NCBI RefSeq assembly: GCF_021018805.1
Contig: NC_086248.1
Span: forward strand, 54,255,485-54,319,484
DNA from: Prinia subflava
Taxonomy: Eukaryota > Chordata > Aves > Passeriformes > Cisticolidae
Reading direction: 5' to 3'
DNA length: 64,000 bases
Part shown: positions 23,650 through 37,700 of the stretch, piece by piece
How the letters are laid out: each line of letters opens with the position of its first letter
Position numbering within the stretch: the first letter of the stretch is position 1
Made by a program: the position numbers and the translations under genes
Notes under the pieces: model-generated
Told to the model about the DNA's origin: nothing
The model's input: the letters and a program-made list of their open reading frames with translations, nothing else
Database searches by the model: none

Positions 23650-26600
23650 GTAAGCTGTATATTTATTGCATATTGCACTTCTCCCCTTAGTAAATTGCAT
23701 AATTTCCTAATTTATATGTTTACATATATGCTTGAGATATCTTTTTACTTTCAATCAAATAATATATTCTACAGTATAAACTTCTACAATTGTACAGAGT
23801 GCTTAACTAGGCAGACGAAGACAAAAGCTAGATGAGACTAAGGTAGAAGAAACAACACAGAATTTGGATGACTGCTTTTCAAATTAATAACTAGCATTTT
23901 CTGTCCTCCTTAAGGATAGTTGTTTCTAGTTTTAAAGCTGAATTTACAGATTTGAAATATGTTTTTCTTCTGCTTTTACTTTTCTCTTCCTTCCAGTCAA
24001 CATTATGTGATTAGTTTGGAATTTGAATTCATCCTTAGATCGTATAAGTGAAAATATTTTGTCAGCATATCTCAGAAAAAATACTGTAAATTTGTTTCAT
24101 TAAATAAAAATATAAGTGAAAAGTTATTCAAAATTCTGATCTGAGAACCAAAGTTTACTTCATTACAAAAGCTTCTCCATTGCTTAATTTAATAAACCAA
24201 GTGGCTTGAACATTTTTTCATTGGTTTTGTCACAGACAGTACCTGGAAAATCAGAGTACCAAAAGCATTTTACATGATGTACCTGAATAAAACTGTTCTG
24301 AATCTTGTGTGTGGCATTGCATCCTATTAAAATTGCACTGATGAGAGCAGGAATAGTCTAAGCACTTATGAGCGGAAATTCCAGGGGATTGTAGAATGGG
24401 AGCCTGCCTTCCTGTTAACACAGCTCTTGAGTTGGCTTTATTAGATATATATATATGGGTTTATTATATCTGCTGCTCAGGCATGGTTCCTCTGACAGTC
24501 GCATTGCTTGGTATTTCCTTGCCTCAGTAATCAATTATCTTTCTCTTGTTTGAGAACACTGTGCTGACAAAGAAGGAAAAACACTATCACATTTCTGTCT
24601 TGCACAGACATGCAACAAACCAAATCAAATAGATTGAATTTAGATTATGATAGGCAAAGTGCCTGGAGACCTCCATTACGTAGTCATCAGTTCTGGGTGC
24701 TTTACTTTCCTTTTTTGAAGTTAACAGTCCCCTTTTTGACATTTAGTTTTCCTGAAAAATATAAAAGGCAGAGAACAAACACATAATATAAATGTTCCTT
24801 GAACTGTGAAACTGTGTGAGTCATGAAATTGACAATGTTTAGCTTTGTAGAACTCATTGTAAGGTTCAAGCGCTCATGATTTTACAGTCTAGACCAATTA
24901 TTAAATTTTTTTATGAAGTTTTAAATATTTAATGTGTTACCTGAATGCTGTTAAAATATTTCTTTGCTTTGTTATGTTACTTAGTTGACAATGAGTTTGT
25001 TATTCTAGAGATATTTGCAAACAATTCAGATACCTTCACGTGAAACACAAACTTTTAAGTTCATGTCACTCTACAGAGGTAGTATGTCATGTTCTTTCTG
25101 AGTAACTGGCCAAGTGACTAACTGTATGTAAAAATTATTATAAATAGCTGTGTATAGATTTTTAATTCCTGACGTGTTTAATTCCTAACCTGATAGGACA
25201 TTTGTCGGTTTCTAAGCTTAATACAAAGTTCCCGCGGCAAAGACTATTGTCCATCAAAGGAGTCTTTGAGATATATTTCTATTTAGAAATAAGTTTTATA
25301 TTTTGTAGCAGAACCTAATTTATTTATGATGTTTATAGTGGTTCCCTTCATTGTTCTCACAGCACCTGACTCTTTCTTAGCAATCCCACATAAAGTGGAG
25401 AACTGTTCTAACAGTTGTAGAAATGATGGGGTGATTGTTTTTTCTGTCGTTGACTTCAGTGGATTTTGCTGCTGCTGATTCCCTTTCCTGTTTCCTAATG
25501 GCAGGAGTTTCCATATGCAGTCACTGAAGCCAGTCACGTGCCTTCTGAAGCACAACAGTCATAAATGGCTTGCCATATGTTGGAAAAGAGCTCTTGGCCA
25601 AATCAGGAAACTAAAATTGTCTAAGCTTGTTTTCTGCATCATGGGTTGTATTTTCTTCTTTTTGCATGTATCTTCATATATGTGCTTATGTGATGCAGAT
25701 GAAATCAATACCCATGTTACAAATGGTCTGTCCAATGGACATGACTCCTTTGTCCTATGTCTTCTTGTAAACATATCACTCTGAGAAACTGTTCTAACAT
25801 TCTTAATCCTCCAGCAGTTACAAAGGATTTTTTTTTTCTCATAATATCTAACAAATATAGATGTTTGGGATAATTACTGCTCTTCTCTTAATGTAGCCAT
25901 AAATTTCATATGGGTAGAGAAGACTTTGACAGGAATGCTTTCTCACTGTAAATGGGAGATAGATCTCTCACTCAGCCTGGGAAGGTCGGGAGTAAATTCA
26001 TAGCAGGTGAACTAAGAATTTGGGTTGGTCTCAGAATTTTAATTTTTTCTTGAGAATTAGATAAAATCACAAACATATTGTCAGGGGCTGTTTTCTGTAA
26101 CACGCAAGGAAGCTTTTAGGCTGTCCCATCTCCCAACACAGACTTATTACATATCTACCCATATGTGTATTCATACTTGTCCTATGTCCTGTCTCGTATT
26201 AGTGTTGTTACCATATGGGAAAACTGTAAAGAGCAATGGTAAATCAAGAGGGGGACTACACTTTTTTGTAGCTTGTTTTGACAAATCAATACTCACAGTT
26301 CATTAGTGTTTAGCACTAGTGAGTAACGAGATCCTCAATAATCAGGAAGATAAGCTCTTCTCAGCCTGCCATCATGTATTTCCTTTACAACACACAGATG
26401 GGAATTTCTCAATATATTAATGTTTACTGCTGAAATGTGGTCCAACTATTAAGTCACAGAAAGAATCAAGGAAACAAGGTCTGAACATAACCCTTAAAAC
26501 ATGGAAATTCTACTATTCATCATTATTGTTGAGTAATAATAAATACATTAGCATTATTATTATCATTATCATCCTTACAATAATTATCATTATTATATTT

Positions 26601-28337
26601 AAAATTATGCAGTTAAATTCAGAGCCCTTGGTGGAACTTTGGTACAGTCAATTTTGTACAATGCTATAATGAGCTGTGATAGCATCTCTACAAAGTTTCC
26701 CATGAAGCTCTTGGAAGGAGTGAAGTTGGGACTGACAAGCAGGAACTTATCTGAAGTAGGTCAGGTGCTGCTGATTATATTCCATGATAATGTGTGCTTT
26801 CATTGCTATTAAATAATAGAATGAACAATTATTGTTTCTTCAACTAACTCTTCATCCATTTGTGAATCTATTATTAAGGAAATTACATTGCAAAATAACA
26901 CAAACGTAATCCTTATAGGAAAGGGAAAAATCCCAGCAACTATGTTTATTGGACCTGACCATCCCACATTTTTCTTACCGGTCTCTTATATTTGTGGGAT
27001 AAAACAGAATAATGAATAACTGAGTACAGATCACAGGGTGGATGACTCTTGAGAAATGGGGTCTAGTCACCAGCAGCTAATCAGATTAAATGATGCTAGT
27101 TAAGCTTTTCTGTCCTCCCTGGGCCTATTACTTTCTAGAGATTGTCATGGTATATTCTGCTTTAATAGATCCAAGGTTGGATTATATTTATTTGTAATTA
27201 TTGTAGCATATGCTGTTACCTTGAATATACCTTTCTTCTGCTGTCCTTGTTGGAGCAATTCTGTTGCTTCTCAGATTCTCTTTTCCTAGGTTATAAAGGG
27301 TAATTTAATATCTTTTTTTCACACAGATGCTTTGTTCCCCCCTTTTAATGGTCATCCCGCTATGAGCCTGTTCCCATTCTTTAATTTCTTTTTTTTTTCC
27401 TTTTTCTATTTTTCTATTTAGTTGACCAGAATTTATTACCATTATTTAGATGGGGCTTTATAAAGATGCTTTTATGTCTCTGTCTCTAATAATCATTACA
27501 GAATTACAGAAGAACAGATTGCCTCTTCCTCTGTGTGGTATCTTTTAGCATGTTAGGAGATTTCTTCAGAAAACTGTGTTAAGGGAGAAAGATTATGGAA
27601 GACAAAATGCTAGCAGTGAAGGAACACAGTTCAGAGTTAAACACAGGCATTGGGATGTGGAGCTTGCAAATGGCTACAGTATCCTTCTTTATAAAAAGTA
27701 GGGGAAAAGAAACAAACCAGCCAAAAATAATTAGAGCATATCAAAGAGGTAAAGCTTTCTAGTCTGGAAGCTATTCTTAAACTTCAGCATGCCTGTGTGG
27801 CCTGTTGCTTGAGGTCACTGGCACTCAATTAGCTCAAATACGCTCTCTGGGAAGCTGTACCAGATATTTCCCATTTTGCCCCTCCCCTTTCTTGTTCACT
27901 GGGTTCCTTTCACAGTTGACCATACACAAAGTTAACTGAGCTTTTAATCGGTTGTCCTTCAGAAAGATTTATATAGGGGCCACGTTATGGCACAGATTGT
28001 TTTGCCAGGCCCTCAGGGGCACAAACAAACAGCTGTACATTCCTGCCTTTTTAATGGTATCCAGACCACTCACTGGCAGGCTCAAGTCCCGTAATAACAG
28101 GCTATTGGGATGCTGCCATCCGCTGCTCTATATTCAGTGTCGCAGAAATAGCAGAGTCATTCCAAACTCAATTTGCTGGAGTCGAACTTAAGCCCCATGT
28201 CCTAGACCAGAATCACTTTTCCTGGGCACTGTTTTGCAAATTAACAATCTCTGAAGTGGGAAGAGATCTATGCTGATAATCATGTTTTCTTTATGTTTCT
28301 TCCTTGTCCCTCTTCTTTCTCAATATCAACAACACAG
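23650..28337 (+). other. Intron 5 (4688 nt)
   Basis: AT-rich intron from GTAAGC to CAACACAG. It contains a degenerate ATT/ATC microsatellite near 26518-26600 and a relatively GC-rich block at about 27950-28230 close to exon w6. I recognise no mobile element. Confidence 0.8.
26518..26600 (+). repeat. Degenerate (ATT/ATC)n microsatellite
   Basis: About 80 nt of imperfect ATT, ATC and AAT triplets, including ATTATTATTATCATTATC and a second cluster ATCATTATTAT. It is simple sequence and likely polymorphic. Confidence 0.75.
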
Positions 28338-28424
28338 CTTTAGCCCAACGTGTCATTTTGACCGACATCGCGGATTAATATGTGATGAATGCCCAGCTGG
28401 CTATGTGGGACCACGCTGTGAAAG
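28338..28424 (+). CDS. LAMA2: LAMA2 exon w6: LE module
   Basis: This is the smallest canonical exon, at 87 nt. The first base completes the Asn codon of w5, and the last two bases (AG) open an Arg codon. It reads FSPTCHFDRHRGLICDEC, then PAGYVGPRCER, giving cysteines 3-6 of the LE module opened in w5; the seventh is the first codon of w7. The bird chain reads HFDRHRG where mammals have a similar HLDRS-G loop. The GTAAGC donor is strong. Confidence 0.96.
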
Positions 28425-31400
28425 GTAAGCAGGCACCATGCTTTTAGTCATATGAGACCTGAAACAAAAGTATTGATCACATGGAACTCTTCTACCTTTT
28501 ATTACCTCCCCATTCCTGTTCTGAAGCTCACTGAAAAAATTCCTGTGCATTTTCCTTTGATATTGGATCCATGAATGTGTATTTTTCCTATGCTTGTTTT
28601 ATTGTTTCATGGTAAAATGTAAGGTTTCCAAGAAGCATTTGCTGATAAGAGTCTTTGTTAAAACAGTTTCTTCTAGCTTTTCTGTCACCCTGCTGAGATT
28701 TTCTAAATCTTTTGTCTCTTTTGTCATTTGAATGTTTAGTGCATGGTGATTCAAATATCCAGTAAATGACTGATGCTTCACTTAGAGAAGTTAATATCCT
28801 GTGAAAACACAGCTCTTCTAATAAGTTGTTTGTAGATTTAAATTATTTTTAGAAGATTATTTTACGTTTTTGTTGCTTGTCACTTTATGTTGCAGTCTTT
28901 ATTTAGCAAGTAGAACAAACTGGGCTTTAATGACAAAAAAAAAAAGATAATTCTTCTTTGTCAAATACATAGAAAAGTTCAATATGTATTTTTCTACACT
29001 TATTGCTAGCTTTACAAAGACATTAGACTGAAAGAATCATGTGGAGAATTTAAATGAAACAAAGAGGTAATGTGAGTGCCAGTGCTAAGCTCCCAGGAGC
29101 CCCCTTCCACAGGAGGTGAGACCACATAGGCAAGAGATATGACCACTGTGTCTGCATGCCTTTGGTCCCCTGGGATTTCACATGGATGGAACAGATTTCA
29201 AGAGCAGTCAGTGTGCCAGGAGACCTCTGCTAGCTGTTTGGAGGTCATGATGAATCAGTATTGGCTTTGTCTCCATGATCTCAGTCCCCTGTGATCCTGC
29301 CAATGACACCTTTTTAAGAGGGGCTTGGGGAGCCAGATAACTGTGTAACACCTGGCTAGACAGTTAAGGGGCATGGAAACATAGCCCTTGTGTTTCTCAG
29401 TAGGCTCTTGCCATTTGCCACTTCCATGAGCTGCTTGAAGGATTTTTCAAGGCAAACCCTAAAAAAAGGTAAGGCTTGTGAATGAAGACTTAAAATATTC
29501 AGGCTGGGATGAGAAGAAGTAGGAATAAACCAAGAGTAAGAGACAACTAGAAAGGCAGAAACCTGACCATACCCTGTGAATCTCCCTATAGTCCGCTCTT
29601 TCCAATTTACAACTACTTCCTTTTAAATCTCCTGTTCTGCTATATCTGTCCTGAAGTGAGAGTGCAGGCTGTCACCTGTTTCCACCCATCATCACCGAAT
29701 CTGCTCCTGCTGCTGCTATTTCTGCCTGTCTTTTCCTGTCTGTCTGGGAAGTCATCACCTTCTTTCAGCTAGTGGGCTGTGAAGTTAATGACGGCAGGAA
29801 TAAATCACATCAAGAGCACTTTGGTGGCAGTTTGTCAATGCAGGGTCATTGACAGCTTCCATTAGCAACAAGTGGTGCTTCTGAGTGGAGCCCAGGCTGT
29901 AGATGCAGTAGGACAGAGTCTGATTAAATGGCTAAATTGGTTTTTAGCCTGATCTCCTCAGGAAATGAGGCTACTGTGATCTTTTTGTGCATGTCTCTCT
30001 GGCTGCCTGCGAAGTCATCTGCACCTTGTAGGTCAATTTCAACCAAATCTGGCAGAATGTTGGAGGGCTCAAAGATGATAATTGTTCCCGAAGGTTTTAT
30101 GAAAAGAATTGGCTGAATAGAGGTTAATAAATCAGGACATGTCATAGCTAAGGGGAAAAATACTGTGTGAACTCACACCTGATTAAACAGATAGAGAGAG
30201 AACAAGAGAGATTGCTAAATGTTCTGCCCATAAGAAAACTTTCACAGGGCAAGGAAAAAGTGCTGCTGTAGCCTGAGGGATTACACCCTGTTGAGTAGCA
30301 ACATCCTGCAGCAAATAATCAGCCCTTAGCTTTGTAACCATGAGATATAAATCCGCTGGAAATTAGGCCATTAATTCCAAAGCTCACAGAACTATTTGCT
30401 TTTAATTGTAACAAGTTGTTTTAAAATGTCTGTAGCTGTCAATAATAATGATCAGGAGGAGAAAGCATGTTGTGTTTTGCTATTAGCAGTGGTTGTATAA
30501 TTGCTGAGAGAATTTACATGAAGTTCTCTTTCATTTTAGCAACTACAAAGTGACAAGTGATCTGAGCCACGTGATTCATTAGCTGAACAATGCTAAATTA
30601 TCATGACATACTAAGTATCATGAAGTGTGTGCAGCACTGTACTTACTTGGCCTAAAAATATATATCCTCTGCCCCCTAGGGAGATGCATATATCTGTCTG
30701 ATTTGTAAAATGTCAAAAAAAACCATTGCTACTTCTCTCACTGGAACTCTCAGGAAAATGGTGCCATAATTGCTCAATATTCTGAGGGGTCCAGCTTGTA
30801 ACACCATCAAAATAATTGCAGATATAAACTGTGTTTAGAGTTATCATATATCTATAATTGTAGAGAGAGCTTATCTTTCCCATGTAATGTTTTCCCCTAA
30901 CAAATTAGATCTAGGTTTTTTTCCTTTGCTCACTGCTCACTTTTCCAAAGGCATATGAGGTAGGTTGGACATTCTCTTAACTTCATAGAAAGGATGTGTG
31001 AGAATGACAAAAGGTTGTCTTTTTAGCCCAGCACATTCACAGGATGATGATATCCATTTTTCAAATGCACTCTTGCTAGGGAAAAGTAGCAAAGTAGGTG
31101 AGTCTAGCTTTTCCTGCAGGACTCCATGATTTATATAGATGGATCCAGTGACCTTTTCCTTCTAGAAGGAAGGTTACTGTCCCTCATGTGTCAGGAGAAG
31201 GGTGAGCTGACCCATGTCCTTTCTTGCCCCCACCTCCTGCATTCTTGAAGTCTAGCACAGAGTGCCACCAGCCACAGCCCCTCATGAGTACCGTGGCTTC
31301 AAACTGCTGCTCCTTGTTGCAAATATAATTCTTCCACTAAACAGTGCCAGAGCAGCATGTCTGTGTTGCAGTACTGATGGGAAAAGGGTCAAACATTTCA

Positions 31401-34400
31401 GGAGATTTGGCACAACAAATGTGTTACACAGGATTGTTTGCAGCTTGCAAAGGTAGGCATTCTGACATTAGAAAATGCAAGATTTGTAGTTGGTCACACA
31501 ACAATAACATCTGTGCTGTGCACCTGAGTTAAGGTATCTCACCACATGCTCACAAGCTGTTTCTCCACAGGGCTTTTGCCTGATTTTGTGCACAGGTTGA
31601 ATGCACATAAATTTCAAAAGCTCTGTAAAAAATATATTTCCAGACTTTCAAGTGTTTGGATTTTCAGGCTTAATTAACTCTATCTCAAGGGCTTTTTTTC
31701 CCCAGTAAATATAAAGAAATGTATGAAATAAAAAAACTGCATTTCTGTGCATATATGTGTATATACAAAGCACCATATAGACTGCTATGAGGAATATTAA
31801 CTTCATTCTGACAGGCCTAGTACATATTCATATACATATTTTTAAGTAGTAGCCCTGTATTTGGCACCAATTATGCTAAATAAAAGCAGTGCCACTCACA
31901 GGCACACTTGCGTTTGAGATTAGAGAAGAAAAATATGGACAGAATCTTTTTTCGCTGCTTTTACTCCTATTTTTGTTTATTTTTTTGATCTCAGAGTTGT
32001 TATGTTGTAGTTAGAAGTAATTTATGTTTACATGTATTTTACGTAATGCATAAAAGTAATCTTGCATGCCACATACCTGTTTGTGTTTTTTAATCTAAAC
32101 CTTCCCAAATATATAATGCTTTGAACCTGAGAAAAGAAGCTGAAGTAGGAATGTCCTTAAGAGAATAAAGATGGAACTAAGAAAAGTGGACTTTATTAAT
32201 CTTCCCCTGCAACTTCAGGAGCAGTGGTAGAAAAGAAGGAAGAATTTACATACATACATGTACACAGTTCTCTTTTAAGCTTTCACTAGTTTACCCCTGC
32301 TTTCAGGATCATCTTCAGTTGGATTTGAGATTATATATGTGCATGAGTAAATTCTGGCTATGTGATGGTAGTGGGTTTTCTAATTTTAATTATCAAAGTG
32401 TAAACTGATGAGAATACAGAGTTATCAAGGTCTCCTGCTGTTAATAGAAGGAAATTATTAGCAGTGCATTTCACACAGATCATTAGAGTATTCTTTCCAT
32501 GAACTGCTTGATAAGTTTATGTGAATGCTGTCAAATACAGAACTAACCCCTAAATGAAAAGGAAAAAAGAAAACAAACACACATTAAGTGAAGTCAAATT
32601 GATTAATTGGACCAAAAGATACAGATTTATGACAAACACTAGTACATTAGCAAAGCATGAGTTAACTTCAGATGTAATCTGGTTTAGGTTAACTAAGATA
32701 ACTGCATAAATTATCCAGATCCTCATGTTAAGATATATTTTTTGCCTTTGTAACTGAGATATTGTCACTGAAAAAAGCCAATTTATTTTGGCAAAATGAA
32801 GCTAAAATTAGTCTTTTGTCATTGCTGAGACATCTTCCATCAAGGAAAAAATTATCTCTTCCTTTGCAGGAAATACAATAAATTGCTATGTGTATGACAG
32901 ATTCTGAAAATAAAATACCTGAATTATTCTAATGACAAGATTTTGATGTCTTGTTGCTATGAGGAGGTGATTTTGAGAGATGACTGTGCTAGAGGAGTGG
33001 GCTAGATTGTGGAAATTTTACTCATGGTCCTGAGTGCTTACATGCACCCAAACCACTGGACTGTTTATTTTATACACATTATTGTTCTGTGGTCTGCATC
33101 ATGGGTATTTTGAAAGAATGGGAAAAAATCCTCTTTTGTGTAAAATTACAAAAAACTACTCAATAAGTTCCCACTATTTTTCCTCCCTGCTCTTAGTTAT
33201 CCAGTTTTTATAATCTTTCTGATCTTTGCTGATGATATTGAATAATATTTAGTACATGTTTAGATGGCTTTGCTTAGGATCCAGTTAAAAGCTTTATGAG
33301 ATGTTCTGGAAGCAAGGAAAAGGATGAACTTGATGCACACAAAAGTGACAGCATAATGGAGCTCTGCATTCCTGCTCTAGGATGATACACAAAATCTTTC
33401 CTCAACCGTGCTATTCAACTGTGTAGTACTACTACAAAGTAGAGAGGATATATGTGTACATTAAAACTGCATTCAAACTGACTTTAAAATAGTAGGAAAA
33501 ATTATTTTGTGCAATGTGCTTTTTGTACTTTCTGTTTTCCTTATATTAATTGGAGTTCTTCTGAGATGTGCATGAATAAATTCATTAGCCAAAACTGTGC
33601 AATTTTTCTTTTCATTTTGTTCACTATCTAAAAGTTGCTCTTACTGTTAAGTGTGAGCAAATGTAACAGAAAGGGAAAGCAGACCAGAATATAAATAGGA
33701 AATAGGCTGTGAGGTAAGTAGAAATTTGCTTTAAATACTGACTCATGTTAGGTCAGGTTCCCTAACCCGCTTTATATGGTACTCACAGAAAATTGCAGTG
33801 GGCAAAGTGGAAAAGGATGTGATATTTTCAAACAATTCTCTTAAAATATGAAAGGTATAGTGTACAACATAGTTCCCATGCTAATGACCAATCTTTTTGT
33901 TACCTGCCTGTACACAGAGATTAGAAATCCATTAATTAAGCAAATCTGACCATGCAGTAGATCAGGGGAAATCTAAGTCAGGGAGCAAATCTTGTTAGGT
34001 AAACAAATTTATGTCTCTATTACATTCTAAAGGTGTTTTTCTAAATTAAAGTAATTTTTAAGGTAGAGGGGAAAAAATCATCAGGCTTGCTGGTGATTGA
34101 GTACAGAGCATCTATACATAGTGCTGAAATACAGAGTATATTTCACATAGAGTCACAGAATAGTTTGGATTGGAAGGGACCTTTCAAGGTCATCTAGAAC
34201 AACCCCCCTTCCTCTAGAATGCCACTAACATTTCTTGCTATGCTTTGTCTCACCTTCAGTGCCAGTGACAAGATTTTTCTCCCACTGTAGTCTAATTACT
34301 AGCAGAACTGGCAGGATTTCAGCTGGTGCTGTGTCTACAGTGTTGTTAAAAAAGAGAAGGAGAGAGAAAGAAAAAAGATGCTTAAGACACACTTCAGAGA

Positions 34401-34499
34401 ACATCTAATAATTTTTGGTGATTAGGGAGGCAACAGAATTAAATATTTCTAATTAGAGGATTATTTAAGCACCCTAACTGATGATGTTTTTTACTGTAG
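28425..34499 (+). other. Intron 6 (6075 nt)
   Basis: Long intron ending in TTTTTTACTGTAG. It contains a CR1 antisense tail near 34148-34240, and an AT-rich stretch near 30300-30650 with homeobox-like TAAT cores and a CACGTG E-box. The rest shows no recognisable feature. Confidence 0.8.
34148..34240 (-). repeat. CR1 LINE 3' fragment (minus strand)
   Basis: GAGTCACAGAATAGTTTGGA, then TTGGAAGGGACC, then AAGGTCATCTAGAACAACCCC is the complement of the CR1 3' end, the motif series seen at many avian CR1 termini read antisense. Only about 90 nt are recognisable. Confidence 0.85.
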
Positions 34500-34711
34500 G
34501 TGTGCAGAAGGCTATTTCGGCCAACCTCTAATACCAGGGGGATCGTGCCAGCCATGCCGGTGTAATGACAACCTTGACTTCTCCGTTCCTGGCAGCTGTG
34601 ACAGCTTGTCTGGTGCTTGTCTGATATGTAAGCCAGGTACAACAGGCCAATATTGCGAGAGATGTGCTGATGGATATTTTGGTGATGCTCTTCATGCAAG
34701 GAACTGTCAAC
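34500..34711 (+). CDS. LAMA2: LAMA2 exon w7: LE array, nearly two modules
   Basis: This exon is 212 nt. The first base completes the Arg codon of w6, and the last base (C) opens a Pro codon, so it leaves in phase 1 at CAAC|GTAAGT. It closes one LE module (CAEGYFGQPLIPGGSC) and encodes a complete eight-cysteine module from CRCNDNLDFSVPGSC through CLICKPGTTGQYCERC to ARNC. The NDNLDFS-PGSCDSLSG and LICKPGTTG blocks are almost unchanged from mammalian alpha-2. Confidence 0.97.
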
Positions 34712-37700
34712 GTAAGTCACGAACTTTTGCAGCTGCTGACAGTATTGATCTATCCTATAACTTTGTTCCTGAGAGGAAGGCTGTGCCTCTGTATGTGTGA
34801 GCAAGAGAATGATACAGCTCTAATAATGATACTGTGCATCTGCATCCAGAAAGGGAGGCTTTAAAGTAAATAGAAAGAAGAATTTATTAAAAAATGTCTA
34901 GTTGAAGCAGACATGGGAAAAAAACAATGGAGCATTGCATGGGTGCAAAAGGTTATACTAAATGTCAGATCTACAAAAATAAATACAAATAAATGGAAAC
35001 TATTCACTAAAAATGCTATAAGCTACCCAGAAAAATCCTGTTCTCTTGTAAGATTGAAAGGAGGGAGTGATGTTTCAGTTTCAGGGTCCAGCTCTGGCAG
35101 CATTTGTAACCTGTTTCTCACTTATATAACCTCACTAAGAGTTGGAAGATGCTGCTGCTTCCAGGTCAAAATTCTCCCACCTGCCAATTAGACCCTAAAA
35201 TTTCCAGACAATTTTTCTAAAATGCTCTGGAGGAAGATACCTGGCACTGCAGCGAGCTACCAATTCTCAGCTGAGCAGTGGCATATTATTCAAATACCAG
35301 CCCCAGCACATCCTTCCCCATAGTGATTGCAAAAATTATTCAGTGGAAATGAAAGGTTTGGTAGGAACAGGAGGTTTTCTGTCTGTAGGAGGCAGTGGCT
35401 CTCTCTGAGCCATTGCTGGCACAGTTCAGAAGGCAGAACAAGTGCTTTTAAAAACTTTCTTCATGTACTCTTTCTTCACATTCTGAGAAGTGGAATAAAC
35501 TGTCCTGAAAGAGACGAGCATTTTATTTCATTGTCACAAGGATTTATTCCTTTTTGATCCATTATAATAAACACAATAGTAACCCCACTGAGTGCAAAAG
35601 TGTTATAGCAGGATAAAATTATGCAAGAAAAAGAGCTGGGGCATTGTCTTACTGTTCTGTGTGTGGGAACATGGGGACCATGTCTGCAGTATCTGCTGTG
35701 AGCAGAGAGGTCTGAGGTACTGGCATCCATTTCCAGGACTTGCCCTATTAGCAACTTGCAGTCTTAAAAGTGAAAATCCTAGGTTATGTTAGACCTCCAG
35801 AGAGTGTGTGGGAGCTAACAAGATGCAGAACATCACCAAGTTCCTCAGCTAAGTGCAATAAACACTGATGTGCACAAAGTCATAGATAACCCTGAAGACA
35901 TACCTGTATAAATGCTTTCTCTACTTACTTTACACAATGCCAGAAAAAAATTGGATAAACCTACATATTCTCTCCATAAGTTAACAGGTCATGATGAATG
36001 ATAAGGTCATATAAGTTACAAAGTCAAGTGTGTAAAGTGATTTAAGAAGAAAGGTATTTCAAAAATTACAGCATCCAGTAGCTTGTCATCATTCTTAAGT
36101 CATCAATCGGACTGATGCTTTGACCGTTTCCACAGTACTGGCAGGTCCTTGAGAAAGAGATTTATAAAAGGAGAGTTCGGAAAACATACAATTTAAAAAA
36201 AATATTTAAAAGAAGTACATGTTTAATGTTGAATTACAAGCTTTGCTTTTGTTGTCAGTATCATTGACAAGGAGAGCCCCCTAATGTATTCATATCCTTG
36301 TGCTTGCAGTTACCTTTTATCCATCTATTCTCTGCCTTTCATGTGGGTTTTCTTCTTTGCATATGATTTTTTATTTCCTTTGCAGACTTCCATGGTGTTT
36401 GCCCTGCAGCAACAACAGAGGGACTGTGTCTTTACTTTGTTGTTTTCAATTTTGTTCCTTATTAAAAAGCCAAATCCAAGAGTATTGCAAAGCATGAATT
36501 TGGTTTCAAATTATTCTTTGAAATGTTTCTTGCTCTTTCTCAGTACAGTGCTGTTGTGTGCATTAACTGCTTCAAATGACAGTACAGCTTTATATCATCA
36601 TAGCATTTCTGAATTTTTTGGTGTATCTACACAAAACCATAAATCTAAGAACAACAAGCAAATGTCCTAAGCTTATTTGATTTGATTCGAGTAGGTTGTT
36701 TTTTGAAATGAAACAGTGCAGCATGCTGAAGCAAATACCTGGAGGTTGAGCTGATGGTAATAGAACTCAGTGTCACAAGATGAATTAAAGCAAATAATCA
36801 AATCTGCCTATGTTCCAGTGTATAGGCACTACTGTTGTAGGAGAATAAGTGTGAAGCTTGATCATAAATACAAGCTCATAAATATTTATAGGAATCTAGA
36901 GAGAATGAAGGGTCCTGACCAGTGTCATTTGGGAAGAAAGTAAGACAAATTTCTCCAACAGGCTGCATTGTATTATAACAACCATTGGAGGTTTGGACAA
37001 GAGCTAATTTTCCCAGTAGAGGTGAATGAATGGGAAGGCTCTAGGTGAGATAAATGCAATTTATCAGATTTAATATCAGTTTATTAGATGAATAGCCCTG
37101 ACTGTATGTTTCTGCTCTGTGTACGTACTGCCAGAGCCAAGAAAAACAATCAAAGGCTTGATATTCCAAATTCTCCCTTACCGCTGCATTGCACTCAGTC
37201 ATCTGTGACTGAGTTAAGACACCATGGAGTGCTGCTTGCTGTAATATAAATAGGACAAACTCATCTGTTTATAAAATCAGTGTAAGTTTTCTTTTTGATT
37301 CTTGTGATGTCATATGCCTGATAAGCAAAACAATTCAAATCAGACTGAGCTTGGGTTTTGAGGTCTATATAAAAATGTTGGTGAAACACTTTTAATTTGC
37401 ACTGAGGATTGTAGGTTGTTGAATCTGAGCTTTAGCATCTTCTTTCCCCGCTGACCAATTTAATTAAATACATACTCAAAACTTATATGTATGTGATACT
37501 TAACACCATGTACCATTTGGGATGTCAGCAGTTTTAAAACATGAATATCAGGGTAAAAAGGGCTGTATACAGGGTGAAAGAGGTAAATTATAGATTTGTT
37601 TAGCATTGAAAGCTGAAAGCAAAAGATGAGCAATGTTAATTACATCAGAAATGTATTTTAATTTTTACTTTTTAAAAATATATTACAAAACAGAAGGAGA

